Counted from the stretch's first letter, positions 16,898-25,467 are shown. The stretch: DNA of 64,000 bases from Streptococcus sp. oral taxon 061 (GCF_013394695.1 NZ_CP058258.1:1198001-1262000), one strand, 5' to 3'. Notes: generated by a model from the sequence alone, not told the origin. A program made the numbers and translations.

Positions 16898-17554
16898 TTA
16901 GAGTTTTTTTGCTGCAGTTTTGGTAATTTCATCTACGAAAATATTCTCTTCTTCAAATTTCTTCTTCAAGGAACTAAGATCAACCGTTCCCTCAATTTGG
17001 ACTTCGATAACAATCTTACCATCTTTACGTGGAATATTAACAGTATGAGAAATATTAAGATTTTCCTCAACGATTAAAGAAACAATCTTACCGAGTACCC
17101 CAACTTCATTTTCTGTGATAAAACGAACACGGATTCCCTCTTCACCATAACCAGCAATTTCAAGAAAGGCTCCGAATACATCTCGATCTGTTATAACGCC
17201 ATACAATTGACCATTATCAACAACTGGTAAGATACCAATCTTATTTTTCAACATGAGATAGGTTGCATCTTCCAAACTAGCATATCCTGAAACAGTAACA
17301 ACATCACGAATCATGACATCTTTTACCTTTGTCTTGTTTAGCAAGTAGTTCATCTCAAAGATTGAAAGACTAGTTGCTTTTGATGGACTAGCTTCAGCAA
17401 TTGTTCCTTCTGTCACCAATCCTACTAATTTATCATTTTCAATAACAGGAAGACGGTGCAAGCCTTGTTCACGCATTAAATCTGCTGCATGCGCAACAGT
17501 TGTATCAGGACTAATATAAACGACCTTACGAGTCATAAAATCTTTAACTGCCAT
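16898..17554 (-). CDS. CBS-CBS-ACT domain protein (AcuB-like)
   Basis: This is a 218-aa cytoplasmic protein with two CBS repeats (VKDFMTRKVVYISPDTTVAHAADLM at residues 3-27; VKDVMIRDVVTVSGYASLEDATYLM at about 77-101, ending GVITDRDVFG) and a C-terminal ACT domain (FITENEVGVLGKIVSLIVEENLN). CBS pairs sense adenosine nucleotides and ACT domains bind amino acids, so it looks like a small-molecule sensor. The link to the neighbouring liv operon is suggestive only. The pneumococcal relative is often labelled AcuB, but acetoin use is not shown by this sequence. AAGGAGATT precedes the ATG. Confidence 0.82.
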   Translation of the reverse strand: MAVKDFMTRKVVYISPDTTVAHAADLMREQGLHRLPVIENDKLVGLVTEGTIAEASPSKATSLSIFEMNYLLNKTKVKDVMIRDVVTVSGYASLEDATYLMLKNKIGILPVVDNGQLYGVITDRDVFGAFLEIAGYGEEGIRVRFITENEVGVLGKIVSLIVEENLNISHTVNIPRKDGKIVIEVQIEGTVDLSSLKKKFEEENIFVDEITKTAAKKL

Positions 17555-17582
17555 AGGAAATCTCCTTTATGTTTATAGTTTT

Positions 17583-17611
17583 ATTATACACTTTTTACGG
17601 AAAGCTATCAA
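17583..17611 (-). promoter_or_regulatory. Promoter of the CBS-ACT gene
   Basis: TTGATA, 17-bp spacer, TATAAT on the minus strand, 28 bases before the ATG. Confidence 0.75.
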
Positions 17612-17660
17612 ACGCTTTCATTTCTTTTTCAAGATTCAGAAAAATCTGAAGGACTTTACG

Positions 17661-17685
17661 AAAAAGAGCTCAACTTAGAGCCCTT
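17661..17685 (-). terminator. Second possible terminator after the liv operon
   Basis: On the minus strand GGGCTC-TAAGTT-GAGCTC is followed by TTTTTCG; one mismatch in the stem. Confidence 0.5.
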
Positions 17686-17710
17686 AATCTTATACTTATG
17701 TAGATTGTAT

Positions 17711-17796
17711 GATTGCTTTGCAATCTCTATCCGCCGACTAAATGGTCCCCCGGACTAATGTGGATTGCTTGCGCAATCTTTATCTGCCGACTAAAA
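17711..17796. repeat. Imperfect 52-bp tandem duplication with GATTGC/GCAATC hairpins
   Basis: GATTGC-TTT-GCAATC at 17711 and GATTGC-TTGC-GCAATC at 17763 each lead into TATC-GCCGACTAAA. The copies are offset by 52 bp with a few differences. The liv terminator begins inside the second copy. No gene is visible here. Confidence 0.7.
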
Positions 17797-17815
17797 CAAT
17801 CCACTGGATTGTTTT
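17793..17815 (-). terminator. Terminator overlapping the livF stop codon
   Basis: AAAACAATCC-ACT-GGATTGTTTT. The plus-strand end of the stem (17814-17815) includes bases of the livF stop. Confidence 0.7.
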
Positions 17816-18524
17816 AGCCACCTAGATATGCTTTTCTGACTTCATCTGATGCTGCGAGTTCTTTTCCTGTTCCTGATAGGACAATCTTTCCTGTTTCAAG
17901 AACATATCCTCGGTCAGCGATGGCTAGTGCTTTATTAGCATTTTGCTCAATTAAGAGAACGGTTGTTCCTTGTTTTTGAATATCTTGGATGATATCAAAA
18001 ATTTCTTGGATAAAAATCGGAGCAAGACCCATTGATGGTTCATCCAAAAGAAGGAGTTTTGGTGTCGACATAAGTGCACGCCCCATGGCAAGCATCTGCT
18101 GTTCACCACCAGATAGAGTTGCTGCATCCTGGTTTTTACGTTCTTCCAAACGTGGGAAACGTGAAAATACCTTCTTCAAATTAGCTTGGTTCTCTTCACG
18201 ATTTTTCTTAAGAAAAGCTCCCATCTCCAAGTTTTCCATAACTGTCAAACCAGGGAAGACATGACGACCTTCTGGTACTTGAGAAAGTCCTGATGCCACA
18301 ATCTTCTGTGCAGGCATCTTTTGGATTTCTTGACTCAAAAATTCAATTCGACCAGAACTTGGACGAACAAGTCCTGATAGAGTACGAAGAATAGTTGTTT
18401 TACCTGCACCGTTAGCACCGATTAGAGAAACAACTTCTCCTTCATTGACTTCAAAGCTTACATCACGTACAGCTTGAATCATACCGTAGTGTACTGAGAG
18501 GTTTTCAACTTTTAACATAGACAT
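17814..18524 (-). CDS. livF: Branched-chain amino acid ABC transporter ATPase LivF
   Basis: This is a 236-aa ABC ATPase with Walker A GANGAGKTT (about residues 37-45), signature LSGGEQQ and Walker B LLLLDEPS. The pattern GLSQVPEGRHVFPGLTVMENL is typical of LivF. It drives uptake of leucine, isoleucine and valine with LivG, LivH, LivM and the LivJ lipoprotein, at the inner membrane face. Its ATG overlaps the livG stop (TAATG), with GGAGGTGAAG upstream. It is last in the operon. Confidence 0.93.
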   Translation of the reverse strand: MSMLKVENLSVHYGMIQAVRDVSFEVNEGEVVSLIGANGAGKTTILRTLSGLVRPSSGRIEFLSQEIQKMPAQKIVASGLSQVPEGRHVFPGLTVMENLEMGAFLKKNREENQANLKKVFSRFPRLEERKNQDAATLSGGEQQMLAMGRALMSTPKLLLLDEPSMGLAPIFIQEIFDIIQDIQKQGTTVLLIEQNANKALAIADRGYVLETGKIVLSGTGKELAASDEVRKAYLGG

Positions 18525-19288
18525 TAGGCTTCACCTCCAAGATAAGCTTCGATAACGCGTTTGTTGTTCTTAATTTCATCTGGTGTTCCATGAGCAATCA
18601 AACGACCATACTCAAGAACATAGATACGCTCTGTGACCTCCATGACCAAGTTCATATCATGTTCAATCAGCATGATAGTAATATTGAATTCATCTTTGAT
18701 ACGACGAATCAACTCAGTCAATTCTGCCGTTTCTTGTGGATTCATTCCCGCTGCAGGCTCATCCAAGAAAAGAATTTTAGGTTCTGTGGCAAGAGCACGA
18801 ACAATCTCCAAACGACGTTGTTGACCATAAGCTAAGTTTTTAGCTAAAGTTTCAGCATCACCATCTAAATCAAAGATTTTTAGTAATTCTAAAGCTTTGG
18901 CTTTCAATTCTTCTTTATTCTTATAGAAAGCTGGCAAGCGCAAGAAACTAGCAAATACATGTTGTTTATGATGATTGCTAAATGCGATGAGAACATTGTC
19001 CAAAACTGTCAGGTCTTTAAAAAGACGAATATTTTGGAAGGTACGCCCTAAACCAAGGGATGCGATTTTATAAGGTTGCTTCCCATTTAGTAAGTGTCCA
19101 TCCAAAGTAACAGTTCCTTCACTCGGTTCATAAACTCCTGTCAGCAAGTTGAAAAGAGTTGTTTTGCCCGCTCCATTCGGTCCAATCAAGCCAACAAGTT
19201 CACCTTCATTCAATTCGAGAGTTACATCTCCAACAGCCGTCAAACCACCAAAATGTTTGGTTAAGTTTTTTACTTCAAGTAATGCCAT
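18524..19288 (-). CDS. livG: Branched-chain amino acid ABC transporter ATPase LivG
   Basis: This is a 254-aa ABC ATPase. Walker A GPNGAGKTT, the LivG-type RTFQNIRLFKDLTVLDNV stretch, a long helical insert (SFLRLPAFYKNKEELKAKA), a degenerate signature LAYGQQRRLEI and Walker B ILFLDEPAAGMNP are present. It pairs with LivF under the LivHM permeases. Its ATG overlaps the livM stop, as expected for tight co-translation. Confidence 0.93.
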   Translation of the reverse strand: MALLEVKNLTKHFGGLTAVGDVTLELNEGELVGLIGPNGAGKTTLFNLLTGVYEPSEGTVTLDGHLLNGKQPYKIASLGLGRTFQNIRLFKDLTVLDNVLIAFSNHHKQHVFASFLRLPAFYKNKEELKAKALELLKIFDLDGDAETLAKNLAYGQQRRLEIVRALATEPKILFLDEPAAGMNPQETAELTELIRRIKDEFNITIMLIEHDMNLVMEVTERIYVLEYGRLIAHGTPDEIKNNKRVIEAYLGGEA

Positions 19289-20244
19289 TAGTTTTGTCCC
19301 TCCTTCTTACCTTTTTTAAAGAGACGTGATAGGCTCAATTCCCATGTACCAAGGAGTCCACCTGGTCTGAAAATCATAACAAGTACCAAAGCCAAAGCAT
19401 AGATAATCATACGAACGCTAGCAACGTCTTGGAGTAACATATTCAAAATACCAAGAACAATGGCCGCAACAATTGATCCTGTGATTGATCCCAAACCACC
19501 AAATACAACGATGATCAAAACGTTGATAGAGTTGATAAAACTATAATCTTTTGGTACAACTGAACCGACAAATCCTGCTTGGAGTGATCCTGCAATACTT
19601 GCAGTCATAGCTCCAAATACAAAAGCAATAATTTTGATTTTTGTTGTATTGACCCCTACTGACTCAGCCGCAATTTCATCTTCACGAACAGACAAGGTTA
19701 AACGACCGATTGGACTACGTAAAAAGTTCAGTGTTAAAATAGTTGTAATCACGGCAAAGATATATACCATTTGCCAGTTAGTGAAACTTGGAATTCCCAA
19801 AATACCTGCAGCTCCATTTGTAAGATTACCGCCATTGACAATTAAGATACGAATAATCTCAGCAACCCCAAGTGTCGCAACTGCAAGATAGTCCCCCTTC
19901 AAACGGAGGGTAGGAATTCCTACGATGAGGGCAACTAAACCAGCAATGATGGCGCCGAGCAACATAGCTCCAAAGAAGGCACCATAAGTTGGAGATTTTG
20001 AACCGATAATAGCTGCAGCATAAGCACCGATAGCCATAAATCCAGCATGTCCAAGTGAAAATTGGCCAGAGAAACCAACGATTAGGTTAAGTCCTACTGC
20101 AAGAATAATGTTGATACCGATTTGCTCCAGAATTTGAATATGGAAAAGGTTTAAAATACCAAGTGAAACTAAGAGGCTAATCATACCATATCCAAGCAAC
20201 AAAAGGAATATCCAGAGAATATTAGCTTTTACATTTACTTTCAT
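19288..20244 (-). CDS. livM: Branched-chain amino acid ABC transporter permease LivM
   Basis: This is a 318-aa polytopic permease with about 9 hydrophobic segments and the LivM signature VGFSGQFSLGHAGFMAIGAYAAA near residues 58-80. The coupling-helix region is ESVGVNTTKIKIIAFV. It forms the membrane channel with LivH. It starts 3 bp after the livH stop and overlaps livG by 1 bp. Confidence 0.93.
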   Translation of the reverse strand: MKVNVKANILWIFLLLLGYGMISLLVSLGILNLFHIQILEQIGINIILAVGLNLIVGFSGQFSLGHAGFMAIGAYAAAIIGSKSPTYGAFFGAMLLGAIIAGLVALIVGIPTLRLKGDYLAVATLGVAEIIRILIVNGGNLTNGAAGILGIPSFTNWQMVYIFAVITTILTLNFLRSPIGRLTLSVREDEIAAESVGVNTTKIKIIAFVFGAMTASIAGSLQAGFVGSVVPKDYSFINSINVLIIVVFGGLGSITGSIVAAIVLGILNMLLQDVASVRMIIYALALVLVMIFRPGGLLGTWELSLSRLFKKGKKEGQN

Positions 20245-20247
20245 TGT

Positions 20248-21117
20248 TTACACCTTCTCTTTCACATTCTTACCAAGGATACCAGCTGGACGAACAATCA
20301 AGATTAAGAGCAAGATTCCATACACGATGGCATCACGGAAATCTGACAATCCAAAAGCGATTGCAAAAGTTTCCAATAGACCAATTACAAAACCTCCAAG
20401 AGCTGCACCAGGTATGATACCGATACCACCAAGAACGGCAGCAACGAAAGATTTAATACCTGGAGTCATTCCCATCAATGGTTCGAGAGAGTTGTAATAA
20501 AGGGCAATCAAGACACCTGCTGCACCAGCCAGAGCTGATCCTAAGGCAAAGGTGAAACTGATTGTACGGTTTACGTTGATCCCCATCAACTGAGCTGCAT
20601 CACTATCTACAGATACGGCACGCATGGCCTTCCCCATTTTTGTTTTTTGCACGATGAGTTGCAAAAGAATCATCAAGACAATCGAAACTGTCAAAATCAA
20701 CAATTGAATATTTGTTAGACTGATTGGACCCAAGTCATAACGAACTGTTTGGATTGCTTGAGGAAAGGCACGTGTATTGGCACCTACTAGATAGACCATT
20801 CCATACTCAAGCAAGAAGGATACCCCAATAGCAGTAATCAATACAGAGATACGAGTTGAATGTCGGAGTGGACGGTAGGCTAGAAACTCGATGATAACAC
20901 CGAGAATAGCTGAGCCAATCATGGACAAAATTAAGGCTAAAAAGAAATTTAAATGGAGGGCATTAATCAAGAAATAACCCATGAAAGCACCCATCATATA
21001 GATATCACCATGGGCAAAGTTAATAAGCTTGATAATTCCATAAACCATGGTATAACCCAGGGCTAGTAGCGCATAAACACTCCCTAGGATCAAACCATTG
21101 ACAAGTTGTTGAAGCAT
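20248..21117 (-). CDS. livH: Branched-chain amino acid ABC transporter permease LivH
   Basis: This is a 289-aa membrane permease with LivH features: QQLVNGLILGSVYALLALGYTMVYGI, INFAHGDIYMMGAF and the coupling motif AAQLMGINVNRTISFTFALGSALAG. ATG 21117 has AAAGAG 8-9 bases upstream. An in-frame GTG at 21126 would add three residues and cannot be excluded. It follows livJ after a gap that holds a hairpin, so livJ is probably expressed more than the permease genes. Confidence 0.92.
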   Translation of the reverse strand: MLQQLVNGLILGSVYALLALGYTMVYGIIKLINFAHGDIYMMGAFMGYFLINALHLNFFLALILSMIGSAILGVIIEFLAYRPLRHSTRISVLITAIGVSFLLEYGMVYLVGANTRAFPQAIQTVRYDLGPISLTNIQLLILTVSIVLMILLQLIVQKTKMGKAMRAVSVDSDAAQLMGINVNRTISFTFALGSALAGAAGVLIALYYNSLEPLMGMTPGIKSFVAAVLGGIGIIPGAALGGFVIGLLETFAIAFGLSDFRDAIVYGILLLILIVRPAGILGKNVKEKV

Positions 21118-21189
21118 ATGGTTCACTCTTTCTAAGTTTTATTTTTAGGATTTTTCTAAAAAAATAATCCCTTTATAAATACCGAAACA

Positions 21190-21213
21190 GGGAGTGAGTA
21201 AAAGCTCATTCCC
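21190..21213 (-). terminator. Intercistronic hairpin between livJ and livH
   Basis: GGGAGTGAG and CTCATTCCC arms (one mismatch) lie between the genes. On the minus strand the following sequence lacks a solid U-tract, so it is more likely an mRNA-stabilising or partial-attenuation hairpin than a full terminator. Confidence 0.5.
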
Positions 21214-21233
21214 CATTTACGATATCTATAAGA

Positions 21234-22394
21234 TTAAGGTTTTACGACTTCTGCCGCTTCTACTTTACCATTATTCATGGTCATCATGAAGGCTGTTTTC
21301 ACAGTGTTGTGATCTGCATCAAAGCTTGTTTGACCTGTAACACCTTCGAAGTTTTGTGTTTTAGCAAGATTGTTCTTGATATCAACTGAAGTTTTTGCAC
21401 CTTTTGCTGCATTTGCTACAAGGTAAACTGAGTCATATGCAAGAGCTGCAAAAGTTGAAGGCTCTTCATTGTATTTCGCACGGTATGCTTCAAGGAAAGC
21501 TTTCGCCTTATCTGACACATCAACTGTTGATGAGAAACCAGAGATGAAGTAAATGTTTGATGCGCGTTCTGCTGTTGCTTGTTGAACAAACTCTTCACCA
21601 TTAAATCCATCACCACCGATGATTGGCTTATCAATTCCCATACCACGAGCTTGGTTTACAATCTTACCAGCTTCTGTGTAGTAACCTGGCAATACGATAG
21701 CATCAAAGTCTTTATCTTTGATTTTTGTCAAAGCTGCTTGGAAATCTGTATCACCTGATACAAATGTTTCATCTGCTACGATTTCACCTTTAAATGATTC
21801 ACGGAAAGCTTTTGCAACACCTTTAGCATAGTCACTTGAGTTATCAGTATACAAAACAACTTTCTTAGCGTTCAATTTGTTTGAAACGTAGTTTGAGATG
21901 ATTTTTCCTTGGAAACTATCTTGGAATGTTCCGATGAAGAGGAAGTCTTGTCCTTTTGTCAAACCATCTTGAGTAGCACTTGGCGAGATTAATGGCACAC
22001 CAGCTTGAGTAGCGTTTGCCACTGCAGCAGCAGTTGCTCCAGAAGTCGCAGGCCCTACGATAGCTGCTACTTTTGATTGAGTAACAAGGTTTGTAGAAAC
22101 TGAAGCCGCTTCAGCAGTTTCAGATTTGTTATCTTTATCTACAACTTCGATTTGTTTTCCATCAACACCACCAGCAGCATTGATTTGATCAACTGCAAGT
22201 TGAGCACCCTTTTGTTCAGATGTACCGTAAGCAGCTACTGCTCCAGTCTCTTCGAAGTTGAAACCAATTTTTACAACTTTTTCATCAATTGGGTTACCAG
22301 TTGTGTTTGAAGCTCCTGACTTCACTTCCCCACAAGCTGCTAAGAGAGCTGTACTTGCAAGAGCTACAAGTGATAATGCAAATTTTTTCTTCAT
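21234..22394 (-). CDS. livJ: Branched-chain amino acid ABC transporter substrate-binding lipoprotein LivJ
   Basis: This is a 386-aa periplasmic-binding-fold type I lipoprotein with signal MKKKFALSLVALAST and lipobox LLAAC (Cys about residue 21). The mature part has the leucine-binding pattern KIGFNFEETGAVAAYGTSEQKGAQLAVDQIN as separate stretches and GPATSGATAAAVANATQAGVP. It captures branched-chain amino acids outside the membrane. GGAGATAAAC precedes the ATG. It is first in the liv operon and is followed by a hairpin. A CodY-like box lies between its -35 and -10, which would link uptake to isoleucine/valine and GTP supply. Confidence 0.94.
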   Translation of the reverse strand: MKKKFALSLVALASTALLAACGEVKSGASNTTGNPIDEKVVKIGFNFEETGAVAAYGTSEQKGAQLAVDQINAAGGVDGKQIEVVDKDNKSETAEAASVSTNLVTQSKVAAIVGPATSGATAAAVANATQAGVPLISPSATQDGLTKGQDFLFIGTFQDSFQGKIISNYVSNKLNAKKVVLYTDNSSDYAKGVAKAFRESFKGEIVADETFVSGDTDFQAALTKIKDKDFDAIVLPGYYTEAGKIVNQARGMGIDKPIIGGDGFNGEEFVQQATAERASNIYFISGFSSTVDVSDKAKAFLEAYRAKYNEEPSTFAALAYDSVYLVANAAKGAKTSVDIKNNLAKTQNFEGVTGQTSFDADHNTVKTAFMMTMNNGKVEAAEVVKP

Positions 22395-22435
22395 GTTTAT
22401 CTCCTTTTTATGTTCAATTTAAATTACATGTTAAG

Positions 22436-22464
22436 AATATACCGAATTATCAGAAAATTGTCAA
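22436..22464 (-). promoter_or_regulatory. liv operon promoter
   Basis: TTGACA, 17-bp spacer, TATATT on the minus strand. Confidence 0.85.
22445..22459 (-). promoter_or_regulatory. CodY box inside the liv promoter spacer
   Basis: AATTTTCTGATAATT matches the CodY consensus AATTTTCWGAAAATT at 14 of 15 positions and sits between the -35 and -10. Bound CodY would block RNA polymerase. Confidence 0.7.
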
Positions 22465-22482
22465 CAAGTTTCTCTCACTTTT

Positions 22483-22752
22483 TTAAATGATAACGTTTTC
22501 GTTGGTTTTATATAGGTTACCAACGAAAGGAGTTTCCAATTCTTGAATATGACAAACTCTCACTTTTTTGATAAATTTCTCTTTTCCTAAACGATTTACC
22601 AGCTCTTCCACTTCTTCTGTTGGGACATAAAGTTGTAGGTAACGATGTTTTTTTGAGTGGTAACAAATATCACCATAATTTGCGAGTTTTTTAGCATCGC
22701 GATTATAGTATAAATAGATAATCAGACCAGACCGATTCTCTTTTTGAAACAT
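22483..22752 (-). CDS. YlbG-family protein (DUF2129)
   Basis: This is an 89-aa cytoplasmic protein matching the YlbG/UPF0298 family: [37 protein letters not shown] in pieces, ending with a short conserved tail. No catalytic motif is visible and the function is not established. AGAAGGAAG lies upstream of the ATG. It has an extended -10 promoter starting directly after the clpP terminator, so it can be expressed apart from clpP. Confidence 0.8.
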   Translation of the reverse strand: MFQKENRSGLIIYLYYNRDAKKLANYGDICYHSKKHRYLQLYVPTEEVEELVNRLGKEKFIKKVRVCHIQELETPFVGNLYKTNENVII

Positions 22753-22783
22753 AATTCAACTTCCTTCTAACAATCTTCCTTCT

Positions 22784-22792
22784 ATTATATCA
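22784..22792 (-). promoter_or_regulatory. Extended -10 promoter of ylbG, fused to the clpP terminator
   Basis: TGATATAAT on the minus strand follows the T8 tract of the clpP terminator with no gap. Confidence 0.6.
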
Positions 22793-22817
22793 AAAAAAAC
22801 AAGCTCAGTCGAGCTTG
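22793..22817 (-). terminator. Terminator of clpP
   Basis: CAAGCTC-AGTC-GAGCTTG, followed on the minus strand by TTTTTTTT. Confidence 0.8.
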
Positions 22818-22827
22818 CTTTAGTAGT

Positions 22828-23418
22828 TTAATTCAAAGAATTATTAGCCATAATTTCGTCAATAAAACCGTAGTCAAGAGTTTCTTGGGCACTCATCCAG
22901 TAATCACGTTCAGCGTCTGCGTGGATTTGCTCAACTGATTTGCCAGAATTATCTGCTAGGATTTGTTCTAAAGTCTTACGAGTTTTAAGCAAGTGTTCAG
23001 CAGCAATGGCCATATCAGTCTGCTGAGTACCACCACCTGTACCACCCATTGGTTGGTGAATCATGTATTCTGCATTTGGAAGCATGAAACGTTTGCCCTT
23101 TGCTCCACTTGAAGCAATAATTGTACCCATTGAGGCTGCCATTCCCATAACGATAGTTTGGACATCTGCCTTGATAAAGTTCATAGTATCAACGATTGCC
23201 AAACCAGCTGATACAGAACCTCCAGGAGTGTTTACATAAAGGTAAATATCTTTTGTACTATCTTGGGCATCCAAGAAAAGCAATTGGGCGATGACTGAAT
23301 TTGCCATATTGTCTTCGACTGGTCCAGTCAACATGATAATGCGGTCCTTAAGAAGACGTGAGTAAATGTCATACGAGCGTTCTCCACGACTTGTTTGTTC
23401 AATAACTACAGGAATCAT
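22828..23418 (-). CDS. clpP: ATP-dependent Clp protease proteolytic subunit
   Basis: This is a 196-aa serine peptidase that forms the 14-subunit barrel used by ClpC, ClpE, ClpX and ClpL-type ATPases. The catalytic Ser is in GMAASMGT (about residue 96), His in [10 protein letters not shown] (about 121), and Asp lies in the following helix region. Start [23 protein letters not shown] is typical. AGGAGAAATG places a ribosome site just upstream. A CtsR operator overlaps its promoter, so it is heat and stress induced. Confidence 0.97.
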   Translation of the reverse strand: MIPVVIEQTSRGERSYDIYSRLLKDRIIMLTGPVEDNMANSVIAQLLFLDAQDSTKDIYLYVNTPGGSVSAGLAIVDTMNFIKADVQTIVMGMAASMGTIIASSGAKGKRFMLPNAEYMIHQPMGGTGGGTQQTDMAIAAEHLLKTRKTLEQILADNSGKSVEQIHADAERDYWMSAQETLDYGFIDEIMANNSLN

Positions 23419-23462
23419 TCATTTCTCCTTTTTTGATTTCTAATTTCTTTGTTAATAGGATT

Positions 23463-23491
23463 ATTATATATTTTTGGTCAAAAAAGGTCAA
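23463..23491 (-). promoter_or_regulatory. clpP promoter
   Basis: TTGACC, 17-bp spacer, TATAAT on the minus strand. Confidence 0.8.
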
Positions 23492-23492
23492 A
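23476..23492 (+). promoter_or_regulatory. CtsR operator of clpP
   Basis: The direct repeat GGTCAAA-AAA-GGTCAAA fits the CtsR consensus RGTCAAANNNRGTCAAA exactly and covers the -35 box and part of the spacer. Confidence 0.88.
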
Positions 23493-23580
23493 TTTTTGCT
23501 CTATCCTAATAACAGATACAAAAATTTAACCTCCTTTCAAAACTAAGACTAAGCTATAGTCTCAATATCACCTTAGAATC

Positions 23581-24210
23581 TTATTTTGTTCCGAACAAGC
23601 GGTCTCCTGCGTCACCAAGACCTGGAACAATATAGCCGTGTTCGTTCAAACGCTCATCCAAAGCTGCTGTAAAGATTTCTACATCTGGGTGAGCTTCTTG
23701 GAGAGCTTTGACCCCTTCAGGAGCAGATACAAGGCAGACAAACTTGATGTTTGAAGCCCCACGTTTTTTAAGGGAGTCAACAGCCAAAATCGCTGATCCA
23801 CCTGTTGCAAGCATAGGGTCAACTACAAAAATTTGACGTTGGTCAATATCTTCAGGTAATTTTACTAAGTATTCTACTGGTTGAAGGGTTTCTTCGTCAC
23901 GGTACATACCAATGTGCCCAACTTTGGCCGCTGGAACCAAACTCAATAGTCCATCAACCATACCAATACCTGCACGCAAGATTGGGACAATTGCCAATTT
24001 TTTACCAGCCAACTGTTTTTGAACTGTTTTTGTGATAGGTGTTTCGATTTCAACGTCTTCAAGCGGAAGATCACGAAGTACTTCATATCCCATCAACATT
24101 GCAATCTCGTTAACTAACTCACGAAAAGCTTTTGTAGAAGTGTCAGTGCGACGCAAGATTGACAATTTGTGTTGAATCAGTGGATGATTAATAACTTCAA
24201 GTTTTCCCAT
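23581..24210 (-). CDS. upp: Uracil phosphoribosyltransferase
   Basis: This is a 209-aa type I phosphoribosyltransferase that makes UMP from uracil and PRPP (pyrimidine salvage). The PRPP loop is [12 protein letters not shown] (about residues 128-139), and [11 protein letters not shown] at the C-terminus is the uracil-binding end. ATG 24210 ([17 protein letters not shown]) is the family start; AAGGAA lies upstream. Its extended -10 promoter follows directly on the terminator of the dCMP deaminase gene. Confidence 0.96.
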   Translation of the reverse strand: MGKLEVINHPLIQHKLSILRRTDTSTKAFRELVNEIAMLMGYEVLRDLPLEDVEIETPITKTVQKQLAGKKLAIVPILRAGIGMVDGLLSLVPAAKVGHIGMYRDEETLQPVEYLVKLPEDIDQRQIFVVDPMLATGGSAILAVDSLKKRGASNIKFVCLVSAPEGVKALQEAHPDVEIFTAALDERLNEHGYIVPGLGDAGDRLFGTK

Positions 24211-24243
24211 TTTCAGAATTCCTTCTTTCAATTTATTCTTCTT

Positions 24244-24252
24244 ATTATATCA
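24244..24252 (-). promoter_or_regulatory. Extended -10 promoter of upp, fused to the upstream terminator
   Basis: TGATATAAT on the minus strand follows directly on the T6 tract of the preceding terminator. Confidence 0.6.
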
Positions 24253-24287
24253 AAAAATGGCTTAAAAAGCTTTTTAAACCATTTATT
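24253..24287 (-). terminator. Terminator of the dCMP deaminase gene
   Basis: AAATGG-TTTAAAA and TTTTAA-GCCATTT arms, followed on the minus strand by TTTTTTGA. Confidence 0.7.
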
Positions 24288-24299
24288 TTTTTACAAATT

Positions 24300-24767
24300 C
24301 TAGATCAGGTGAGCTGCTTGGAGAGCTGCTTGCACTGTTTCAAGTGGTAAATGAGTCAACTCCGTTCCTTTTTCATGATAAAGATGCTGGGCATAGTCAT
24401 CCATACGGTATTGATTGATATAAACTACACGCTCACATCCTACTTGTAGTAACTGCTTGGTACAGTTAAGGCATGGAAAATGAGTGACATAGGCTGTAAA
24501 GCCCTTTGGAACGCCACGCTCTGCCCCTTGTAAAATAGCATTTACCTCTGCATGAAGAGTGCGGACACAGTGGCCTTCAATCACCAGACAATCGTGGTCA
24601 ATACAATGTTCTGTTCCTGATACAGAGCCATTATAGCCTGTTGAAACAACCTTGTTATCCTTAACTAAAACGGCTCCTACCTTGGCACGCTTACAGGTTG
24701 AACGATTGGCAATCAATAGGGCTTGAGCAGCAAAATACTCATCCCAAGCTAGTCTTTTTTCTGTCAT
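24300..24767 (-). CDS. dCMP deaminase / ComEB-like zinc deaminase
   Basis: This is a 155-aa cytidine/deoxycytidylate deaminase-fold enzyme. The zinc site is HAEVNAI (catalytic Glu) plus PCLNCTKQLLQVGC. It would deaminate dCMP to dUMP, feeding thymidylate synthase (thyA is also in this window). Pneumococcal relatives are sometimes named ComEB from the B. subtilis neighbour of comEC, but no competence gene is adjacent here. GAGGAGAAAAA precedes the ATG; the gene follows a TetR regulator by 18 bp on the same strand. Confidence 0.9.
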   Translation of the reverse strand: MTEKRLAWDEYFAAQALLIANRSTCKRAKVGAVLVKDNKVVSTGYNGSVSGTEHCIDHDCLVIEGHCVRTLHAEVNAILQGAERGVPKGFTAYVTHFPCLNCTKQLLQVGCERVVYINQYRMDDYAQHLYHEKGTELTHLPLETVQAALQAAHLI

Positions 24768-24785
24768 AGTTTTTCTCCTCTTAAC

Positions 24786-25343
24786 TTATTTTTTGAAAAA
24801 TGGCAGGCGTAGATCTGCGATTTTTTCAGCAGGTACCTTCATCCCATCCTTGATCCATTTAAGCAAGACCGATACGATGGCCGAACTCCAAAATGAATGC
24901 AGGTAAGAGCTGACACCTTTTGATTTCCCGTAGTATTTTTCTAGAAATTCTTGCATAGCTTGCACAAAGATTTTTTCTAAGTGATAGTCCAGGGCAAGCT
25001 GAATAACCTTGGCTTCTTTCTTGGCTTCTCGAAAAAGATGAACCCAAACCAGATAGAGATCCGTTTTAACATCGTAATGACTCAATTGCTCCATGATGTT
25101 ATGGACGCTACGTTTAAAGACACTTTCTAAAATCTCTTCTTTTGAATCATAATTTCGATAAAAAGCTGCACGAGAAACGCCAGCACGCTTGACTAACTCA
25201 GAAATGCTAATCTTAGCCAAGTCCTTTTTCTCCAAGAGTTGCAAAAGAGCTGTTTCAATCGCTTCTCTGGTTAGCAAATTAGATTCTTGGTTTGATTTTC
25301 TAAGGTTTTCAAGCGATTTTTCAGATATTTTACGTTCAGACAT
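24786..25343 (-). CDS. TetR-family transcriptional regulator
   Basis: This is a 185-aa regulator with an N-terminal TetR DNA-binding domain at residues 20-75 (TREAIETALLQLLEKKDLAKISISELVKRAGVSRAAFYRNYDSKEEILESVF in pieces). The helical C-terminal ligand domain is of the DhaS/TetR_C_8 type (HSFWSSAIVSVLLKWIKDGMKVPAEKIADL in pieces). It is divergent from degV and lies upstream of the dCMP deaminase gene, so either may be a target. The ligand is unknown, and I could not see a clear palindromic operator in the 124-bp gap. Confidence 0.85.
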   Translation of the reverse strand: MSERKISEKSLENLRKSNQESNLLTREAIETALLQLLEKKDLAKISISELVKRAGVSRAAFYRNYDSKEEILESVFKRSVHNIMEQLSHYDVKTDLYLVWVHLFREAKKEAKVIQLALDYHLEKIFVQAMQEFLEKYYGKSKGVSSYLHSFWSSAIVSVLLKWIKDGMKVPAEKIADLRLPFFKK

Positions 25344-25402
25344 AACAATTTCTTTCTACTTGTGACAACAGAGAGGTACTACTTTTGTTTCAAGGGCTTT
25401 CA

Positions 25403-25411
25403 TGATATAAT
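25403..25411 (+). promoter_or_regulatory. Extended -10 promoter of degV
   Basis: TGATATAAT on the plus strand, 56 bases before the degV ATG; the -35 is poor (TTTTGT). Confidence 0.5.
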
Positions 25412-25467
25412 TGTAAAAAAAGACAGAACCTTTGTCAATGTATAAGTGATAAAGATGGAGAATTTCT

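Noticed and set aside
19848..19855. TACGAATA, the competence (ComX) cin-box core
   Set aside because: It lies inside livM coding sequence, antisense to the gene, with no gene downstream in that direction.
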